From Rhodospirillaceae bacterium (lineage in GTDB: Bacteria > Pseudomonadota > Alphaproteobacteria > Rhodospirillales > Magnetovibrionaceae), in NCBI GenBank assembly GCA_029883045.1, contig JAOUJU010000043.1, positions 1 to 10,355 on the forward strand: a stretch of 10,355 nt of DNA, read 5' to 3'. Position 1 is the stretch's first letter; each line of letters begins with the position of its first letter. Shown piece after piece: positions 1-5,839 of this stretch. The position numbers were made by a program, and so were the translations under genes. The notes under the pieces were generated by a model, which saw only the letters and a list, made by a program, of their open reading frames with translations, was not told the origin of the DNA and ran no database searches.

Positions 1-2
1 AC

Positions 3-2159
3 CTATTTTCCAATAATCCCCAACACCTCCATTGCGGCGGTGGAGATATTGGTGCCGGGCGGGTAAATGCCGGTTACGCCACATTGTTTTAACATTTCAA
101 AATCGCGTTCCGGTACCACGCCGCCGACTATTATGGCGATGTCTTCGGCGCCGCGTTTTTTAAGCTCGTCCGCCAATAACGGCACCAGCGTTTTATGCCC
201 GCCCGCTTGGGTCGATATGCCAATAACGTGCACATCGTTTTCAACCGCTTCTTGGGCGGCCTCGGATGGGGTTTGAAATAATGCACCAACGTCGACCTCA
301 AAACCCAGATCGGCAAATGCGGTGGCGATAATTTTGGCACCACGGTCATGGCCGTCTTGGCCCATTTTGGCGACCATCATGCGCGGCCTGCGCCCGGTTT
401 TTTTGGCGAAATCTTCGGCCATTTTGCGCGCTTTATTAAACCCATCATCATCTTTTAACGCACCACCATAAACACCCGAAATGGTGCTGGTGGTGGCATG
501 GTAACGGGTGAAAACTTTTTCCAATGCGTTTGAAACCTCGCCCACGGTGGCACGTAACCGCATGGCGGTAATGGCCAGCTCTAATAAATTGCCTTCGTTA
601 GTTTTGGCCGCATTTGTTAGCGCGTCAAGGGCGGCATTAACGCCATTGGTATCACGTGATGCCTTTATCTTTTCCAACAGTTCAATTTGCCCTTTGCGCA
701 CGGCGGCGTTATCGACCTCTAACAATTCAATTTTTTCAGATGTATCAGATGTATATTTATTAACCCCCACCACGGTTTCGGCGCCGCTATCAATGCTGGC
801 CTGTTTTCTGGCGGCGGCTTCTTCGATGCGCATTTTGGGCAGGCCCTTTTCCACCGCAACCGTCATGCCGCCCATTTTTTCCACTTCATCAATTAATTTT
901 TTGGCGTGCACCGCAATTGAATTGGTCAGGCTTTCCACATAAAAACTGCCGCCCAATGGGTCGGCCACATGGGTAATGCCGGTTTCTTCGGCTAATATTA
1001 ATTGGGTGTTACGCGCGATGCGGGCGGAAAACGGGGTGGGCAGGGCCAATGCTTCGTCCAATGAATTGGTGTGCAGGCTTTGCGTGCCGCCCAATACCGC
1101 CGCCATGGCTTCGACCGTGGTGCGTACCACGTTGTTGTAGGGGTCCATCGCTTGTAATGATACGCCCGATGTCTGGCAGTGGGTGCGCAGAATTTTTGAT
1201 TTTTCTTCCTTAGGGGAAAATTCTTCCATCAATTCGGCCCACAACATTCGCGCGGCCCGCAATTTGGCAATTTCCATAAAAAAGTTCATGCCGATGGCAA
1301 AAAAGAAACTAAGGCGCGGGGCAAAATCATCCACCGCTAGCCCGGTTTTTATGGCAGCACGGACATATTCCAAACCATTGGCAAGGGTATATGCCAGTTC
1401 TTGCACCTGGGTCGCGCCCGCTTCTTGCATGTGATAGCCGGAAATAGAAATCGAATTATATTTGGGCATATGTTTAGAGGTGTAATTTATAATGTCGGAA
1501 ACTATCCGCATGGATGGTTTGGGCGGGTAAATATACGTATTGCGCACCATGAATTCTTTTAAAATGTCGTTTTGGATGGTTCCGGTTAATTGGTCTTGGC
1601 TGACGCCTTGTTCTTCGGCGGCAACGATGAAGGCCGCCAATACGGGCAGGACCGCGCCGTTCATGGTCATGGAAACGCTCATCTGTTGTAGTGGTATTTG
1701 GTCGAACAATATTTTCATGTCTTCGACGCTGTCTATCGCTACGCCGGCTTTGCCGACATCGCCCTGAACCCGTTCATGATCGGAATCATATCCTCGGTGC
1801 GTGGCCAAATCGAACGCCACCGATAAACCCTTTTGCCCCGATGCTAAATTATCGCGGTAAAATTTATTACTTTCGGCGGCGGTGGAAAAACCAGCGTACT
1901 GGCGAATGGTCCAGGCCCGCCCCGCATACATGGTGGCGCGTGGCCCGCGAACAAATGGTTCAATCCCGGGGAAAGTATTTACAAATTCAAGGCCAGATAA
2001 ATCATCTTCGGTATAAAGGGGTTTAACGCTAATGCCTTCTGGGGTTTGCCAGTTTAGCTCGCCCACATCACGGCCCTTTAATTCACCAGTGGCAAGGTCT
2101 TGCCATTGGTTTTGCCCTTGGTTTTGCCCTTGGTTTTTTTGGTCTTGTTTTTTTGTCAT
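3..2159 (-). CDS. mutB: Methylmalonyl-CoA mutase, catalytic (large-type) subunit
   Basis: This enzyme interconverts (R)-methylmalonyl-CoA and succinyl-CoA with adenosylcobalamin, in the cytosol, at the end of propionate and branched-chain amino acid breakdown. The protein is 718 aa, the usual length. An N-terminal TIM-barrel half (about residues 40-560) carries residues matching Propionibacterium Tyr89, Arg207 and His244: Tyr88 in RQYAG, Arg206 in MVRN and His243 in SGYHM. The C-terminal B12 domain has the DxHxxG motif (DGHDRG, His about 604), then a GG-rich Rossmann end. I chose the ATG at 2159; an in-frame GTG at 2201 would add 14 residues without family similarity. Residues 1-20 are Gln/Asn-rich. 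No small subunit gene (mutA) lies upstream, where gcrA diverges. A homodimeric single-gene enzyme, as known in other alphaproteobacteria, is therefore likely, but a gene beyond position 1 cannot be excluded. The stop is TAG at 3-5. Confidence 0.97.
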   Translation of the reverse strand: MTKKQDQKNQGQNQGQNQWQDLATGELKGRDVGELNWQTPEGISVKPLYTEDDLSGLEFVNTFPGIEPFVRGPRATMYAGRAWTIRQYAGFSTAAESNKFYRDNLASGQKGLSVAFDLATHRGYDSDHERVQGDVGKAGVAIDSVEDMKILFDQIPLQQMSVSMTMNGAVLPVLAAFIVAAEEQGVSQDQLTGTIQNDILKEFMVRNTYIYPPKPSMRIVSDIINYTSKHMPKYNSISISGYHMQEAGATQVQELAYTLANGLEYVRAAIKTGLAVDDFAPRLSFFFAIGMNFFMEIAKLRAARMLWAELMEEFSPKEEKSKILRTHCQTSGVSLQAMDPYNNVVRTTVEAMAAVLGGTQSLHTNSLDEALALPTPFSARIARNTQLILAEETGITHVADPLGGSFYVESLTNSIAVHAKKLIDEVEKMGGMTVAVEKGLPKMRIEEAAARKQASIDSGAETVVGVNKYTSDTSEKIELLEVDNAAVRKGQIELLEKIKASRDTNGVNAALDALTNAAKTNEGNLLELAITAMRLRATVGEVSNALEKVFTRYHATTSTISGVYGGALKDDDGFNKARKMAEDFAKKTGRRPRMMVAKMGQDGHDRGAKIIATAFADLGFEVDVGALFQTPSEAAQEAVENDVHVIGISTQAGGHKTLVPLLADELKKRGAEDIAIIVGGVVPERDFEMLKQCGVTGIYPPGTNISTAAMEVLGIIGK
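2106..2137. repeat. 12-bp tandem repeat inside the mutase N-terminus
   Basis: The unit TTGGTTTTGCCC is present at 2106-2117 and 2118-2129, followed by a partial copy to 2137. It lies in frame (12 bp is 4 codons) and encodes the repeated Gln/Asn/Gly stretch of the mutase leader, so copy-number change would not break the reading frame. Confidence 0.85.
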
Positions 2160-2221
2160 GGGCTGAAAAATCCATCCACAGGGGTAAATGGTCCACATCA
2201 CTGTGGCCCGTACCCATCTGT

Positions 2222-2248
2222 ACTATAAGAGAATCCAAGTATAACCAA
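2222..2248 (-). promoter_or_regulatory. Candidate mutB promoter with GANTC site in its spacer
   Basis: Read on the minus strand, TTGGTT (2248-2243) is followed after 15 bp by TATAGT (2227-2222). A start near 2215 would leave a leader of roughly 55 nt before the ATG at 2159. The GANTC at 2231-2235 lies between the two boxes. The hexamers are imperfect and the spacing is short, so this is tentative. Confidence 0.4.
2231..2235. promoter_or_regulatory. GANTC site (CcrM-type methylation target)
   Basis: The sequence is GAATC on the plus strand and GATTC on the minus strand. CcrM methylates GANTC in most alphaproteobacteria, and GcrA is known to act at methylated GANTC sites near promoter -10 elements. 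It is the only GANTC I found in the larger intergenic gaps of the window. A 5-base degenerate site can occur by chance. Confidence 0.6.
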
Positions 2249-2301
2249 GGCTTAAGGGCCCCGCGATGGCTTTTCTCGGGGCAAAATGTGTGGTGTGGGG
2301 C

Positions 2302-2310
2302 TGTGAATAA
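2302..2310 (-). promoter_or_regulatory. DnaA box (perfect consensus)
   Basis: The plus strand reads TGTGAATAA, which is TTATTCACA on the minus strand and matches the TTATNCACA consensus exactly. It sits next to a 12-bp AT palindrome (AAAAATATTTTT, 2309-2320). Together with the box at 2339-2347 it flanks an AT-rich segment upstream of gcrA. Confidence 0.65.
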
Positions 2311-2320
2311 AAATATTTTT
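2309..2320. repeat. 12-bp AT palindrome between DnaA boxes
   Basis: AAAAATATTTTT is a perfect palindrome. It overlaps the end of the minus-strand DnaA box by two bases and lies in the only clearly A/T-only run of this intergenic region. It could be an easily melted or bent segment. No function is shown by sequence alone. Confidence 0.6.
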
Positions 2321-2338
2321 CCACCGAAAATCAGCCAG

Positions 2339-2347
2339 TTATCCACA
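2339..2347 (+). promoter_or_regulatory. DnaA box (perfect consensus, E. coli R1 type)
   Basis: TTATCCACA matches the strongest DnaA box consensus at all nine positions. Its CCACA half also forms an inverted repeat, CCACA-ATA-TGTGG, at 2343-2355. It ends about 20 bp ahead of the candidate gcrA -35 element. In Caulobacter, DnaA directly activates gcrA, so this placement is meaningful. Confidence 0.7.
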
Positions 2348-2358
2348 ATATGTGGTGC

Positions 2359-2393
2359 TTAACCTAGTTGACGATGGCTAAATATTGTATAAA
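2359..2393 (+). promoter_or_regulatory. Candidate gcrA promoter
   Basis: Two overlapping readings are possible. TTAACC (2359-2364) and TATTGT (2383-2388) have 18-bp spacing. TTGACG (2368-2373) and TATAAA (2388-2393) match better but have only 14-bp spacing. TTAACC also resembles a CtrA half-site. Either reading leaves a leader of roughly 85-95 nt before the gcrA ATG. The exact start is undetermined. Confidence 0.35.
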
Positions 2394-2466
2394 ACGGTGT
2401 CCAAGGGCCACTAAAGGCCCAATATGTATTACGACTAAGCAAAAACACGCCAAATACGCCACAAAC

Positions 2467-2474
2467 AAGGGGGG
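2467..2474 (+). promoter_or_regulatory. Ribosome binding site of gcrA
   Basis: AAGGGGGG lies 10 bases before the ATG at 2485. It decides the start, because the open frame continues upstream to a TTG at 2368 with no comparable site, and the family begins close to the WTPDRIKTL-type segment. Confidence 0.7.
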
Positions 2475-2484
2475 CAAGCCTAAA

Positions 2485-2907
2485 ATGAGCGCACCAGAAT
2501 GGACACCGGACCGTATTAAGACCCTTATCGCGCTTTGGGATGAAGGCCACCCGACCAGCGAAATTGGCAGGCGTTTAGGCGTTACCAAAAATTCGGTTGT
2601 TGGCAAGGTTCACCGTTTGGGTTTGAAAAAACGCCAATCACCCATTCGTCAGGCATCTAGCACACCACGGCCAAAACCAGTTAAGACCACAGCCAAAACA
2701 CAAACGTTTAAACCATCGGCTTCATCGGTAAAGATGGAACAGCTGACATCATCAATGTGTTGCTGGCCCGAAGGCGAACCCGGAACCGATAATCTGCATT
2801 TTTGTGGTCAACAGGTAATGGAAGATAAACCTTATTGCGAAGCACATTGTGCCCGGGCATATGTCAAGGTTTCCAAAGACCGTAAAAGAAAATCCAACGT
2901 CGCTTAA
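2485..2907 (+). CDS. gcrA: GcrA cell-cycle regulator
   Basis: GcrA is an alphaproteobacterial transcription factor. It binds sigma70-RNA polymerase and stimulates promoters carrying methylated GANTC, linking transcription to replication. The protein is 140 aa, somewhat shorter than the Caulobacter protein. Residues 4-47 form the typical N-terminal helix-turn-helix (EWTPDRIKTLIALW, then KNSVVGKVHRLGL). A Lys/Pro/Thr/Ser-rich linker (about 48-88) follows. The C-terminal domain has the family pattern C-x-W-P-x-G-x-P, then FCG, then PYCEAHC (Cys92/93, Cys107, Cys118, His121, Cys122). These residues could form a metal site, which is an inference. The gene diverges from mutB, and its stop is 2 bp from the convergent FliG-like gene, with no terminator seen between them. 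Upstream DnaA boxes suggest DnaA control. Confidence 0.95.
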   Translation: MSAPEWTPDRIKTLIALWDEGHPTSEIGRRLGVTKNSVVGKVHRLGLKKRQSPIRQASSTPRPKPVKTTAKTQTFKPSASSVKMEQLTSSMCCWPEGEPGTDNLHFCGQQVMEDKPYCEAHCARAYVKVSKDRKRKSNVA

Positions 2908-2909
2908 TT

Positions 2910-3365
2910 TTATTGATCTAGTTCTAGCGAGCCGTCATTTTTTAAGCGTGCTACAAGCTCGTTCAGGTTTTCAATCGCATCAATTAAATCATCGCTCGGC
3001 ACGCCGTCGTGGAATTTAAATTCCATGTCTTCTTTGAACATGGTTTGTTTGCGTTCGCTCATATTTTGGAAGACCCAGTCGATTATTTCTTGGTCTTCTT
3101 CGCAGCTTTTGAGGAACATCAAAATGTCATCCTCGTTTGCGCTCATGATTAGTTTTTGCATACCGGGCGGGTTGGCGTGTTTTAGTTTTTCTGCCAATCG
3201 GGCGGCCTGAACCTCGGGGTCGACGGTGCCGACTGAACCGGGCGCTAGCGCCTGCACACACTGAAGCAGAAGATTTTTTATCTGCCCTTTGTCCAACGTT
3301 AGTACGACATCATCAAATGTGAGTGAAAAAACACCTTTTTTGGTTTGTTTTACGCTTATTTTCAT
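2910..3365 (-). CDS. Stand-alone FliG C-terminal-domain-like protein
   Basis: This 151-aa soluble protein has no signal peptide or membrane segment. Residues 1-50 look like a beta hairpin (MKISVKQ, GVFSLTF) and a helix that I do not recognise. Residues about 70-150 follow the FliG C-terminal (torque) domain: a short acidic turn (NEDDILMFLK), then NMSERKQTMFKEDME, then an acidic helix and a final LKNDGSLEL. Against E. coli FliG this aligns Lys86, Arg105, Glu112 and Asp113 with Lys264, Arg281, Asp288 and Asp289. The counterpart of Arg297 is absent, and two residues are inserted before NMS. True FliG is about 330-350 aa with two further domains, so this is not the full rotor protein. It is last in a minus-strand series with cheY, cheR and a DHH gene, 124 bp after the last. 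The role may be motor-related, but this is inferred from fold similarity and context only. Confidence 0.7.
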   Translation of the reverse strand: MKISVKQTKKGVFSLTFDDVVLTLDKGQIKNLLLQCVQALAPGSVGTVDPEVQAARLAEKLKHANPPGMQKLIMSANEDDILMFLKSCEEDQEIIDWVFQNMSERKQTMFKEDMEFKFHDGVPSDDLIDAIENLNELVARLKNDGSLELDQ

Positions 3366-3441
3366 TGGAAATTACGTTCGCCCCCGAAGCATTTATCAAC
3401 TGTGCTACAGGCTGGCATACGGATGGCAATATGACAAGCAG

Positions 3442-3465
3442 CTTGGGGGCAAAATAGGCCCCAAG
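3442..3465 (-). other. Hairpin in the gap between the DHH and FliG-like genes
   Basis: On the minus strand CTTGGGGC can pair with GCCCCCAAG, leaving one bulged C and a CTATTTT loop. No U-run follows, so it does not look like an intrinsic terminator. It could be an RNA-processing or stability element in a shared transcript. The surrounding 124-bp gap (3366-3489) holds nothing else I can name. Confidence 0.35.
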
Positions 3466-3489
3466 ACACAGGTATTACTGGCTAGTGCA

Positions 3490-4410
3490 TCAATGCAGAC
3501 GCTTGAGTATTTCCTGAAGAACTTTTTCAGCCTCATCGTTGGCAACCTGGCAGGTGCCAGCATTGGCATGTCCGCCGCCACCGTATTCAAGCAAAATTGA
3601 CCCAACGTTGGCCTTGCAGGTACGGCTGAGGATTGATTTACCAACTGCAAAAATGGTTTTTTTGCCATCGGCCGAGTTGGTTATTTGCACTGAAACATTG
3701 CACGCTGGGAAAATGGCATAAACCGTAAAGCGGTTTCCGGCATAAACATCGTCAACGCCACGCATATCAACCACAACGGTTTTGCTGTGGACTTTGGCAT
3801 TGGCGCGAATTTGCATTTCTGCTTTTTCTTCGTGCTCCATATAAAGCATAACGCGCTCTTGAACATCGGGAATAGCCATAATTTCTTCAACTGGGTGATG
3901 ACGAACATAAATCATCATGTCTTTCATCAGTTGTTCGTGGCTGATTTCAAAATGCTCAAACCGTGATAGCCCGGTACGGGGATCAAGAATAAAGTTAAGC
4001 AGCGTCCATGGATCAGGCGCTAAGATATCTTCTTCGTTGTAATCGGCACTATCTGCCTTATCAACTGCGGCCATCAATTCATCACTGATGGAGGGGAATT
4101 TATCCTTGCCGCCGAAATGGTTGTAAACCACCCGTGCCGCCGATGGCGCATCGGGGTCGATAATGTGGTTTTCTTTTGGCCCGACACGCTCTTTTTCAGA
4201 AACGTGGTGATCAAAACAAAGGTGCACCCCATCGACATAGGGAAGGTTGGTGGTGATATCGTTTTCAGTAATATTTACCAACCCTGCCTGCATGGCACGT
4301 GGTTCGGCAAATACGACCTCGCCCACTAGGCCAAGCTCAATCAACAATCCCCCGGCGACAACGCCGTCGAAATCTGCGCGGGTTACAAGACGGTATTTCT
4401 TGTCAGACAT
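3490..4410 (-). CDS. DHH/DHHA1 family phosphoesterase (exopolyphosphatase-like)
   Basis: This is a 306-aa cytosolic metal-dependent phosphoesterase of the DHH superfamily, which includes NrnA-type oligoribonucleases, c-di-AMP/pGpG phosphodiesterases and polyphosphatase-like enzymes. DHH motif I appears as TRADFDG (Asp13, Asp15). FDHH, the family name motif, is at residues 66-69, and a further acidic motif, VDKADSAD, is at 116-123. The C-terminal DHHA1 domain ends with the glycine motif GGGGHANAG (277-285). The opening LVTRADFDG and the NLPYVDG-x4-FDHH spacing resemble the group usually annotated as exopolyphosphatase. The substrate cannot be read from sequence. I chose the ATG at 4410; a TTG at 4431 would add seven residues. 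It lies 35 bp after cheR on the same strand, so co-transcription with cheY-cheR is likely. Confidence 0.88.
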   Translation of the reverse strand: MSDKKYRLVTRADFDGVVAGGLLIELGLVGEVVFAEPRAMQAGLVNITENDITTNLPYVDGVHLCFDHHVSEKERVGPKENHIIDPDAPSAARVVYNHFGGKDKFPSISDELMAAVDKADSADYNEEDILAPDPWTLLNFILDPRTGLSRFEHFEISHEQLMKDMMIYVRHHPVEEIMAIPDVQERVMLYMEHEEKAEMQIRANAKVHSKTVVVDMRGVDDVYAGNRFTVYAIFPACNVSVQITNSADGKKTIFAVGKSILSRTCKANVGSILLEYGGGGHANAGTCQVANDEAEKVLQEILKRLH

Positions 4411-4445
4411 ATTTTTTTCTCTGCGCTTCAATTAAAAATAATAAA

Positions 4446-5255
4446 TTACACTCTAGCGTAAACGCCACGTTGGCCCGGTACTGGTTTAAATTTATCAGTT
4501 ACACCCAAAACGGTTTCGGCACCCCCAAGAAATAACATTCCATCTTCGGGCATAAGTGATGCAATCTGTGCAAGAACCTTTCCTTTTGTTTCTGCGTCAA
4601 AATAAATGAGCACATTTCTGCAAAAGACGATATCAAAACCGCCAAGCGGGGAAAGATTCTCAAGCAGATTATAGTACTTATATCTGACCATTTGCTTGAT
4701 TTCCGGCTTAATTTCCCAAGTTTCGTCTTTTTTATCGAAATATTTGAGCAAAAGCTGAATGGGCATCCCGCGTTGGACTTCAAACTGTGAATACATGCCG
4801 TTTGCGGCTTTTTTCAAGATATCATTGGATATATCGGTGCCAAGAATATCTATGTTCCAGCCCGCCAGCTGGGCGCCTAGTTCTTTTAAAACGATGGCAA
4901 TTGAATATGGCTCTTGTCCACTGGAGGCAGCCGCACACCATATTTTAAGGTGTTTCTTGGCCGCACGTTTTTCTAGTACCGGTGGCAATACTTCGTCGCG
5001 CAATAAATCGAACGGTTTAATATCGCGAAAGAAAAACGATTCATTGGTGGTCATGGCTTCCACGACCTCAATAATCAGGTTTTCTTCCTTGCGCGTGCGC
5101 ATTGCGCCAATAAGTTCGTTTAACCCGGCATGGCCATGCTTGCGCGCTACTGGCATAAGCCGGCTTTCAAGCAGGTATGCCTTGTCAGGCGTCAGCGCCA
5201 GCCCCGAACGGGCCTTAATTAGTGTGCTGATAAAATCAAAATCTTCAGGGTTCAC
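4446..5255 (-). CDS. cheR: CheR chemotaxis methyltransferase
   Basis: CheR transfers methyl groups from S-adenosylmethionine to glutamates of chemoreceptors, setting adaptation against CheB. The protein is 269 aa, the normal length. The N-terminal helical domain (about 1-75) ends in TTNESFFFRD, the conserved motif leading into the SAM domain. The SAM site reads CAAASSGQEPYSIA, a Ser/Gln variant of the more familiar AGCSTGEEPYS. Then come DILGTDIS (acidic end of beta 2), FDIVFCRNVLIYF and LGGAETVLG. The start is GTG at 5255, with GGAG 9 bases upstream and only 24 bp after cheY, so the pair is surely an operon. No receptor or CheB gene is in the window, so its substrate is unknown; it could serve a non-flagellar array. 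Confidence 0.95.
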   Translation of the reverse strand: MNPEDFDFISTLIKARSGLALTPDKAYLLESRLMPVARKHGHAGLNELIGAMRTRKEENLIIEVVEAMTTNESFFFRDIKPFDLLRDEVLPPVLEKRAAKKHLKIWCAAASSGQEPYSIAIVLKELGAQLAGWNIDILGTDISNDILKKAANGMYSQFEVQRGMPIQLLLKYFDKKDETWEIKPEIKQMVRYKYYNLLENLSPLGGFDIVFCRNVLIYFDAETKGKVLAQIASLMPEDGMLFLGGAETVLGVTDKFKPVPGQRGVYARV

Positions 5256-5279
5256 TTTGCGTGTCTCCGCTAAGGTGCT

Positions 5280-5645
5280 TTAAACAAGGCCAACTTGTTG
5301 GAATTTGGCTTCGATTATGTCTGAATCGAACGGCTTCATGATGTATTCATTAGCGCCCGCAGACATTGCTTCTTGGATGTGGTCCAAATCGTTTTCTGTT
5401 GTGCAGAAAATTACGATAGGATCGTTACCACCGGGAAGCACCCTTAGTTCACGTAAAAATTCAATACCGCTCATTACTGGCATGTTCCAGTCAAGCAACA
5501 CCGCGTCAGGCATTTTGGCCTTGCAGGCATCAAGCGCGATTTGTCCATCGGCAGCTTCTTCGGTGCCAAAGCCAAGTCCATCGAGAATTTTTTTAGCAAC
5601 CATCCGGATGACTTTGCTGTCATCAACTATAAGGCAGGTTTTCAT
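5280..5645 (-). CDS. cheY: CheY-like single-domain response regulator
   Basis: This is a 121-aa stand-alone receiver domain that would be phosphorylated by a CheA-type kinase and act by protein binding, classically on the FliM switch. Key residues are all present: acidic pair Asp8-Asp9 (IVDDS), phosphoacceptor Asp52 (LLDWNMPVMSG), Thr82/Thr83 in the FCTTEND switch position, Tyr101 and Lys104 (YIMKPF). There is no output domain. It is first in the cheY-cheR-DHH series. An AGAAG ribosome binding site lies about 10 bases before the ATG at 5645. CheY identity over another receiver protein is supported by the cheR neighbour. Whether it targets a flagellar motor is not shown here. Confidence 0.93.
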   Translation of the reverse strand: MKTCLIVDDSKVIRMVAKKILDGLGFGTEEAADGQIALDACKAKMPDAVLLDWNMPVMSGIEFLRELRVLPGGNDPIVIFCTTENDLDHIQEAMSAGANEYIMKPFDSDIIEAKFQQVGLV

Positions 5646-5839
5646 ATGATTTATCTTCTATTCTGAGGGTTATTATTAAATTTTATTATTATTTTTAGAA
5701 GCGGTTATAACTATTTCTGACCCCCGCACCTAATAAAGAGAAAATTAGGCTATAGTTCAAGCCTTAAATTGCAACTTGTCCTTGAATTTCCCGCTAATTT
5801 ACATATTGGGTAGGTATGTAGCGATTAACAACTTGTTGT
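5646..5839. other. Intergenic region upstream of the cheY operon
   Basis: This 194-bp gap separates gluQ (upstream on the same strand) from cheY. It contains an AT-rich tract at about 5670-5700 that would lie in the cheY leader. A weak AACAA/TTGTT hairpin at 5827-5840, just past the gluQ stop, has no U-run. I could not settle on a promoter, though an operon start here is expected. Confidence 0.5.

Larger units (their letters stand above)
2160..2484. other. Divergent control region between mutB and gcrA
   Basis: This 325-bp stretch has no convincing gene. It holds candidate promoters for both flanking genes, two perfect DnaA boxes, several further CCACA/TGTGG cores, one GANTC site and an AT palindrome. 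A small hairpin, GGGCC/GGCCC at 2405-2409 and 2416-2420 with a 6-nt loop, lies in the presumed gcrA leader. The open frame running through 2368-2484 ahead of gcrA is judged to be leader, not coding. Confidence 0.7.

Noticed and set aside
508..942. 144-aa plus-strand open frame opposite mutB
   Set aside because: The sequence is low-complexity, Ser/Ala-rich, antisense to a highly conserved enzyme, with no family similarity.
2160..2201. Extended mutase start at a GTG (2201)
   Set aside because: The added 14 residues do not resemble the family, and the ATG at 2159 already gives a normal-length protein. This segment carries CCACA cores and reads better as leader.
2172..2355. Calling this region the chromosomal origin oriC
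   Set aside because: The DnaA boxes are real, but two perfect boxes and one short AT palindrome do not establish an origin. Skew, neighbouring origin markers such as hemE or dnaA, and replication data are missing from the window.
2368..2484. N-terminal extension of GcrA from a TTG at 2368
   Set aside because: GcrA proteins begin just before the helix-turn-helix. The ATG at 2485 has a strong ribosome binding site, and the candidate promoter overlaps the extension.
3442..3465. Hairpin as an intrinsic terminator of the DHH gene
   Set aside because: No T-run follows on either strand, so it is listed only as a hairpin.
4759..5283. 174-aa plus-strand open frame opposite cheR
   Set aside because: It is a shadow of cheR on the other strand. 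It has no recognisable domain, and cheR has full family motifs.
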